NCBI GenBank assembly: GCA_049977145.1
Contig: JBMFGW010000022.1
Coordinates: forward strand, 1-39,175
Length of the DNA stretch: 39,175 nt
Origin: JAMDCX01 sp049977145
GTDB lineage: Bacteria; Planctomycetota; Phycisphaerae; WQYP01
Direction: 5' to 3'
How positions within the stretch are numbered: position 1 is the stretch's first letter; each line of letters begins with the position of its first letter. Shown here piece after piece: positions 34,567 to 39,175 of this stretch. A program made the position numbers and the translations under genes. The notes beneath the pieces were generated by a model. The model searched no databases. It was not told the DNA's origin and saw nothing but the letters and a program-made list of their open reading frames with translations.

Positions 34567-34901
34567 GGGAGAACTCCTTTATATAAATCTGCGAAGGCCG
34601 CCGGTAATCACCAGCTAACAACCACCGCATGATTCTGTCTGCAGTCTAGTGCGCGGCAATTTAGAATTGATTACGCTTACAATAATTTCTCATTAAGCGT
34701 GAGGACGTCTGTCGTAAGGTATGGTGCAGCATGGAAAAAACATTTCCGCGCCCGTCTATCTGGATACAAATAGGCATACCGCAGTCCGACGATAGTGCGG
34801 ATCTCATGGAATGACACCATAGGACTGCCACGCTGAATTCGGGGTGTTTCTATGTTGCTGATACATAACTAATACTTATCGCATATATATTAATTATTTA
34901 T

Positions 34902-34930
34902 TTGCCTAATCCATCGTGAAAGCCGATAGT
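34902..34930 (+). promoter_or_regulatory. Candidate promoter of lipoprotein gene, copy 2
   Basis: The same TTGCCT, 17-nt spacer and GATAGT as in copy 1, about 32 nt before the ATG. Confidence 0.45.
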
Positions 34931-34962
34931 ATATTTGTGAGTTTTACATAAAGGAGCTCAAC

Positions 34963-35163
34963 ATGTTGTTTCAATATCTTATCAAAGTATCTCCCATACT
35001 AGGCCTGATTGTTATTGCAGGTTTGGTCGGTGGATGTAGTCAGCAAAGCGCCATGACGTCACGTCCATCGCAAGCCATCCGAACGCAAACGCGGAATGTC
35101 TGCCAGGTCGCGGGTCCCTATGCGCAAAACGTGCATTGGGGTGATGAGTTCACTCCCAATTAA
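34963..35163 (+). CDS. Small putative lipoprotein, copy 2
   Basis: Nucleotide-identical to 30481-30681: 66 residues, hydrophobic leader, lipobox-like GLVGGC with Cys25, short polar mature part. The same AAAGGAG precedes the ATG at 6 nt. Here it is divergent from the PEP-CTERM gene rather than the phosphoesterase gene. Sequence downstream of the stop codon is unrelated to that after copy 1. No family recognised. Confidence 0.75.
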   Translation: MLFQYLIKVSPILGLIVIAGLVGGCSQQSAMTSRPSQAIRTQTRNVCQVAGPYAQNVHWGDEFTPN

Positions 35164-35164
35164 G

Positions 35165-35818
35165 TACTGGGGTGACCATTCTCAGAGTTCTAGTCGCGCT
35201 GCTGGCAAGCCTGTCTCTTCCAGTTGCGCGACTTTCCGAATTTCTATCAGGCATCTTTCCCGCATGTTATGGCGACAAGCGGCGAGGACTGGCCGCAAAA
35301 GGGTGCCATACCCGAAGAAAAGATTAGAGGGAGAAAATTAGGAGTATAATATGTATTACTCGTCGGTAATTCTCTATAGTTAGCCGACACATTTGACGTG
35401 CCGTGTTTTGCGGACAGACCAAGGGAATTTACCGCAGAGGCGCACAATACGCAGGGAAAAGAGAATTGTTTTAACCTACAAAAAGAATTTTGCGCCCTCC
35501 GCGTCGGCGGTGAATATCCGCAACGGGCGTGTGCACATCTTCCCGACATGTTGGGATGCCAAGGTTTCATACTTCCATGTATGAAGTCAGCATCGTCGCC
35601 GACGGACAACGTGGTCACAAACCAGGTGAAATCAGCGGGCTGTGACATTATTATATTTTTAACCAACGGCACATATTCCATTAATCTTCGACGGGTAAGC
35701 TGTTGTATGTGTGCTGGCCTGTTGGGGCTGGCGTTGTGCCTTGCGGATTGCTCTCCGGCGCTGGCAAGCGTTCCGGTTGGCTGCGGCAGGGCGGGAATAG
35801 TGGATTTGAGGTGCTACA
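35165..35818. other. Non-coding stretch with no convincing gene
   Basis: About 650 bp between lipoprotein copy 2 and the next gene. It contains the palindromic repeat at 35428-35513, a small hairpin at about 35568-35583 (CATAC/GTATG), and an AGGAGTATAATATG context at 35340-35353 leading only into a tiny frame. A 64-codon frame from 35707 with a signal-peptide-like start is discussed among rejected items. Confidence 0.4.
35428..35513. repeat. Degenerate palindromic GCAGAGGCGC-type repeat
   Basis: The left end reads TTTACCGCAGAGGCGCA and the right end, reverse complemented, reads TTCACCGCCGACGCGGAGGG followed by CGCAAAATTC, so the ends are imperfect inverted repeats. This resembles a family of CTCTGCG/ACCGCAGAG repeats I recall from many bacterial genomes, often beside genes. 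No coding content. Confidence 0.45.
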
Positions 35819-36298
35819 ATGCAAAATCGCTTTCAGAAATGGTTACATACCACGGCCGGGCGAATAACCGTGATCGGCGTGTTGGTTATCGCGCTGGCTG
35901 ATACGGGTTGGTCCATGCTGCGCTATCTGGGACCCGATGCCGCACAGCGGTATTCGGACGCGCCGTTGTTTATCGATTCGGTTACCGGAAAAACCTTCCA
36001 TTACCAACTCAAGATCGGTGATACCCTGCCGGTGCTTTCCCCATATACTGGTCGGAAGACCGGCTACCCCGCAAGTTTTTCTTATTGGAGTAAAAGTGGT
36101 CACATTCTTGCGCATCCTGAACCAGTACTGCTGAACACCTGGCTGGGCAAGCGCGGCCCGACCTTCGCGCCGCTTTCCGGTCGCTTGGTCGTGGCCGATG
36201 AAAAACCGCCTCGTCCCGGCTCCGCACCACCGCCCACCAGAACACAATATGAACGCTGGTTGCGCCAGCGGTCTGTGGCCGCCAACAGTGGTTCTTAA
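35819..36298 (+). CDS. Small membrane-anchored protein next to a prepilin gene
   Basis: A 159-residue protein. A short basic N-terminus is followed by one hydrophobic segment (ITVIGVLVIALADTGWSML, about 15-33). The soluble part contains FIDSVTGKTFHYQLKIGDT, SPYTGRKTGYPASFSYWSKS and a proline-rich tail. I recall similar small proteins beside pseudopilin genes in planctomycetes, but no function is known to me. GAGGTG (35808-35812) is 6 nt before the ATG. The prepilin-like gene begins 46 nt downstream, suggesting co-transcription. Confidence 0.7.
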   Translation: MQNRFQKWLHTTAGRITVIGVLVIALADTGWSMLRYLGPDAAQRYSDAPLFIDSVTGKTFHYQLKIGDTLPVLSPYTGRKTGYPASFSYWSKSGHILAHPEPVLLNTWLGKRGPTFAPLSGRLVVADEKPPRPGSAPPPTRTQYERWLRQRSVAANSGS

Positions 36299-36344
36299 TG
36301 CAAGTGTCGTTGTCAGAAAGAGTTTATTAATAGGAGATATGCAC

Positions 36345-37505
36345 ATGTATACAAACAACAATTCAGAATCCGGAACCAGGAAGTTAAAAGTCGCCATGCG
36401 CGCCATGGCGTGTTGTCGTGGCCGCACCGTGGTTCCATGCCATCCTGTTTCCCCGCGCAACCACGGGGCAACGCGAGGCTTTACGCTCATCGAATTGCTT
36501 GTGGTGATCAGCATCATCGCACTGCTGATTTCGTTATTGCTGCCGGCATTAGCTGAAGCTCGAAAGGACGCCGAGTCCGTCGTATGCTCCGCGAACCTGC
36601 ACTCCATCGGGCAGGCACTGCAGGAATATGCCGATGAGTGGCAGGGTGCCATTGCCGGCAGCCCCGCCACCAGCGGAAGTTTTTTCTGGTCCAACATTGA
36701 TACCGGCGCACATTCTCCATATTCGGACTATGATTATCCACACCTTTGCGCGGAATACGATTGGATGACACCGCTGGCGGATGAAATGAATCATCCCTTT
36801 ATTTGTGCCAATACCGCCGACCTGCAGGCCGCCAATAAAACCGACCGTCTGGCACGTTTTAATTTTCTCCGGGACGATCCGGCTTTCATCTGTCCATCCA
36901 ATCATTTCCTGGCCATACCTTATGCCAGTTCTTCCCTGCAACCGCCGGTCGGGCCGATGTTGTCCTATTGCGCCGCCGGCCTTTTTTTGCTGGATCCCAT
37001 CGCCGCTGCTAATTACACTTGTACATTTCCCTATGTGCACGTGCCCAACTCCTATTCACCTTACATGAACAACGTGGGCCAGCCGTCGCAAAAATGCTTT
37101 GCCGCCGACGGTGCCGCATTCTCCACCACCGCACAGGCCCCGGAGGTGGATCTGACCGTTACCGAAAGTATTGACGGCAGCGCCTTTGCTGATGAAGGCG
37201 CTTTTTCCTGGTATTCAGATTCCTGGAATCGCGACTTTGCCCCCGGCAATTCCAGCGGTAGCTTCAAACGCTCCACCGGCGGGGTGGACGCCCGCGAATA
37301 TGCTTATCGGCACGGCCCGGGCCTCGGCGTATATGATATGAACATGCTGTTTTTTGACGGGCATGTCGCACTCAAGAGTGATCTGGATTCCGCCAATCCC
37401 ATTTACTGGTGCCCACCGGGAACGGTTATTCCCAACACCGAGCCAACGCCGGATGTGGAAAAAAAATACATGGGCGGCGCTGCGTCGTATACCGTTCCGC
37501 AATAA
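36345..37505 (+). CDS. Prepilin-like protein with type IV methylation motif and C-terminal H-x-DG motif
   Basis: A 386-residue protein. The prepilin peptidase site is RG|FTLIELLVVISIIALLIS, with Gly45/Phe46 and Glu50, followed by LLLPALAEARKDA and the typical CSANLHSIGQALQEYADEW. The C-terminus has RHGPGLGVYDMNMLFFDGHV, a variant of the prepilin-associated H-X9-DG motif common in planctomycetes but with 14 residues between His and Asp-Gly. The 45-residue leader is long for a prepilin. I chose ATG 36345 with TAGGAG 8 nt upstream; ATG 36339 is too near that site. It is probably cleaved by PilD and assembled by, or secreted through, a type II/IV system. Confidence 0.85.
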   Translation: MYTNNNSESGTRKLKVAMRAMACCRGRTVVPCHPVSPRNHGATRGFTLIELLVVISIIALLISLLLPALAEARKDAESVVCSANLHSIGQALQEYADEWQGAIAGSPATSGSFFWSNIDTGAHSPYSDYDYPHLCAEYDWMTPLADEMNHPFICANTADLQAANKTDRLARFNFLRDDPAFICPSNHFLAIPYASSSLQPPVGPMLSYCAAGLFLLDPIAAANYTCTFPYVHVPNSYSPYMNNVGQPSQKCFAADGAAFSTTAQAPEVDLTVTESIDGSAFADEGAFSWYSDSWNRDFAPGNSSGSFKRSTGGVDAREYAYRHGPGLGVYDMNMLFFDGHVALKSDLDSANPIYWCPPGTVIPNTEPTPDVEKKYMGGAASYTVPQ

Positions 37506-37516
37506 CGCCTAACACG

Positions 37517-37957
37517 TTTCCAATCCCACACCAACGCGCCATCCGCACGACGCTCCAATTTGGACTTGCTACCGTGAAATTGCGTTCCAGGATAAAGGCA
37601 GGTAAACGCCTCGTAGCATTGCGGATCGGCAATCGTGTCCAGTTTCGCTAGCGCGCGAAGAGTTGGAAATTGCGGATTGAACAAGCAATACTCTTTCCCG
37701 CCATCCATATAGACAGCGGGGTGGCCGGTTGGAAACCGCCCATGTTCCGCCAAGGGATAAACTTTATACTTTCTGAATATTTCCGTGCGGTCATCCCAGA
37801 TCGCCAAACCATGCTCCAACAGTTTAGTCAAACCGGTGCGACGGGAATAACGTGCTACCATGCGTGGCGTTCCGGTATGGTCCGGAACGACGGTTAGTCC
37901 GCTTAGCCTTACCAATGGAAAATTCGACCACGCCTCAAATTTGTGTTAATATTGGGC
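37517..37957 (-). pseudogene. Orphan protein fragment, truncated at both ends
   Basis: The minus frame is open from a stop near 37945 to 37403, without a good start: only TTG 37915, no ribosome site. It reads ARYSRRTGLTKLLEHGLAIW, then GRFPTGHPAVYMDGGKEYCL, YEAFTCLYPGTQF and DGALVWDWKR. The composition and motif-like spacing suggest the C-terminal part of a larger planctomycete protein, whose name I cannot give. Beyond about 37517 it only shadows the prepilin gene on the other strand. It is probably a remnant, although a short real gene cannot be excluded. Confidence 0.45.
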
Positions 37958-37958
37958 A

Positions 37959-38846
37959 ATGGTAAACAAAGGTCTTCACCGTTCTGACCATCTACGCACC
38001 GCACAACCAGTACCGCCCTTCCAGCCCAGCGGTGGAACAAAAACGTCTAAAAACTCACCGGTAAAAACCAGCGTGAATCCCAGCGCCCATTGGGGACCTG
38101 TCGGTGCATGGTACGATGACTTGGTGGGGCAGGATGGTACCGATCATCATCAAAAACTTATTATCCCCGGCGTACTGCGCCTGCTGAATCTCACGGCCGG
38201 CCAGTATTTGCTGGATGTCGCCTGTGGGCAGGGAGTGTTGTGTCGGGCCGCCGCGCGCATCGGCATTCGTACGGTGGGGGTAGATATGGCCGCAACGCTG
38301 ATAGAAGCAGCCAACCGACGTCGTACCGATAGGGCGGCGGAAAATTACTATTGCGCTGATGCGCGAAATTTGGCCGCCTGTGCCGCCGTTATCCCCGGTG
38401 AATTTGATGCCGCCGCCTGTATTCTGGCTATTGCCAATCTCACGCCGCTTTCACCGGTGTGGCAGGGTATTTATGCCGCCTTGAAACCGGGTGGCAAGGT
38501 AGTGGTGGTACTGACCCATCCGTGTTTCCGAATTCCCCAAAAAACCGCCTGGCAATGGGATCAGGAAAAACAGATACAACATCGAATTGTGGATGCTTAT
38601 CTCACCAGCGAAAAATTTCCCATATCCATGCACCCCGGCCATGATCCGGCACAAACCACCACCACGTTTCACCGCCCCTTGCAGGCCTATATCAACACCA
38701 TGGGATCAGCGGGCCTGTGGATTGACCATATTGAGGAGTGGAGTAGCGGCAAGAGACCGCCGCAAGGCGTACGCTTGGCCGCATTGGATCACAGCCGAAG
38801 GGAGATTCCTCTGTTCCTCGCACTGCGTGCGATCAAAGCCCGCTGA
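37959..38846 (+). CDS. Class I SAM-dependent methyltransferase
   Basis: A 295-residue protein. After about 40 polar, Pro/Thr-rich residues the fold begins at HWGPVGAWYDDLVGQDG. Motif I is LLDVACGQG (about 84-92), the acidic residue after beta2 is Asp109 in VGVDMA, and motif II/III regions appear as YYCADARN, FDAAACILAIANL and LKPGGKVVVVLTHPCF. The C-terminal part (RPLQAYINTMGSAGLWIDHI) resembles the Methyltransf_11/UbiE group. The substrate is unknown. The ATG at 37959 lacks a clear ribosome site, and a later start is possible because the first 40 residues are not fold-like. Confidence 0.85.
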   Translation: MVNKGLHRSDHLRTAQPVPPFQPSGGTKTSKNSPVKTSVNPSAHWGPVGAWYDDLVGQDGTDHHQKLIIPGVLRLLNLTAGQYLLDVACGQGVLCRAAARIGIRTVGVDMAATLIEAANRRRTDRAAENYYCADARNLAACAAVIPGEFDAAACILAIANLTPLSPVWQGIYAALKPGGKVVVVLTHPCFRIPQKTAWQWDQEKQIQHRIVDAYLTSEKFPISMHPGHDPAQTTTTFHRPLQAYINTMGSAGLWIDHIEEWSSGKRPPQGVRLAALDHSRREIPLFLALRAIKAR

Positions 38847-39175
38847 AGCATCGCGACATCCAATCCGCACGCATGGTTATGGCAACAAAACCACACTCGT
38901 ACCGACTGGCTGGGCGGATAGACGCACGGCAATACTCACTGCGGTTGAATCATTGGTATTATTGATGGGGCCTGTGACCGTTTCTGCAACGCGGTGGCGA
39001 TTCGATAATGGGGAGGTTAAGGTTTCAATATTTCACGGATCACGGATCAATTCCTTTACAGTATTTATCGGAATTGGTCAGTAGGTTCAGTAACGATCAG
39101 TAGGGACTGAATGCCGCTGAGGCTTAAGGTTACGGGTGGCGGGTTACAGGCCAGTTGTCAGTTTTCAGTTCCAGA
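38847..39175. other. No gene recognised at the right edge
   Basis: About 330 bp with no supported coding sequence. Short repeated words (CAGTAGG, CACGGATCA, TCAGTT) give a low-complexity look from 39040 onward, as in decaying intergenic DNA. A gene beyond the window edge may start here, but nothing indicates one. Confidence 0.35.

Larger units (their letters stand above)
34603..35164. repeat. Duplicated 562-bp module, copy 2
   Basis: Direct repeat of 30121-30682, beginning 36 nt upstream of the PEP-CTERM start codon and ending 1 nt after the lipoprotein stop. Differences from copy 1 cluster at 34740-34770 and 34880-34895 and spare the coding part. In both places the module separates a minus-strand exported-protein gene from a plus-strand lipoprotein gene. 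Confidence 0.9.

Noticed and set aside
35707..35901. A 64-codon plus-strand frame with a signal-peptide-like start (MCAGLLGLALCLADC)
   Set aside because: It has no ribosome site, overlaps the better-supported gene at 35819 in another frame, and its second half is only that gene's shadow. A small secreted peptide cannot be fully excluded.
38587..39084. A 165-codon plus-strand frame at the right end
   Set aside because: Its first half is an out-of-frame shadow of the methyltransferase and the rest lacks any recognisable motif or start.

Overview
The window reads as a chromosomal segment of a planctomycete, most likely of the class Phycisphaerae. The reasons are a protein ending in a PEP-CTERM sorting signal with dockerin-like repeats, a long-leader prepilin-like protein of the planctomycete FTLIELLVVISIIALL type with a C-terminal FFDGH motif, well-spaced ribosomal protein genes with few overlaps, and an RpoA with a long charged tail. 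This is inference from protein style; no rRNA is present to confirm it.

Layout. (1) 1-1320: accessory DNA, with a truncated IS1634-type transposase remnant and an intact REP-associated tyrosine transposase (RAYT) bracketed by a perfect 25-nt inverted pair of hairpin-forming repeats. (2) 1488-7589: housekeeping genes comEC/rec2 (-), purQ (+), recJ (+) and a small double zinc-ribbon protein (-). (3) 7590-8309: gene-poor, with a helicase fragment and a likely promoter. (4) 8310-25479: one long same-strand S10-spc-alpha cluster: rpsJ, rplC, D, W, B, rpsS, rplV, rpsC, rplP, rpmC, rpsQ, rplN, X, E, rpsN, rpsH, rplF, R, rpsE, rplO, secY, adk, map, infA, rpmJ, rpsM, rpsK, rpoA, rplQ. rpmD (L30) and rpsD (S4) are missing from their usual places. 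Spacers are long and many contain perfect short hairpins, including a terminator-like one between rpoA and rplQ. rpmJ is only 38 codons.

(5) 25506-30027: a terminator-like hairpin, an MFS transporter (-) and a secreted beta-propeller/phosphoesterase fusion (-), with a repeated 26-nt hairpin on either side of the spacer between them. (6) 30121-35164 is the most interesting part. A module of about 562 bp, holding a divergent promoter region plus a 66-aa putative lipoprotein gene, occurs twice in direct orientation 4,482 bp apart. The lipoprotein genes are identical at every nucleotide, while the shared upstream DNA differs at about a dozen places. Between the copies lies a decayed 5' fragment of a second phosphoesterase gene, followed by a large PEP-CTERM gene (-). 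The simplest reading is that a phosphoesterase/lipoprotein unit was duplicated, the second phosphoesterase decayed, and about 3.6 kb carrying the PEP-CTERM gene now sits in its place next to the duplicated promoter region.

(7) 35165-39175: a degenerate palindromic GCAGAGGCGC-type repeat, a small membrane-anchored protein, a prepilin-like protein, an orphan gene fragment (-) and a SAM-dependent methyltransferase. The 16S/23S genes, tRNAs, CRISPR arrays and an exosortase gene were not seen.
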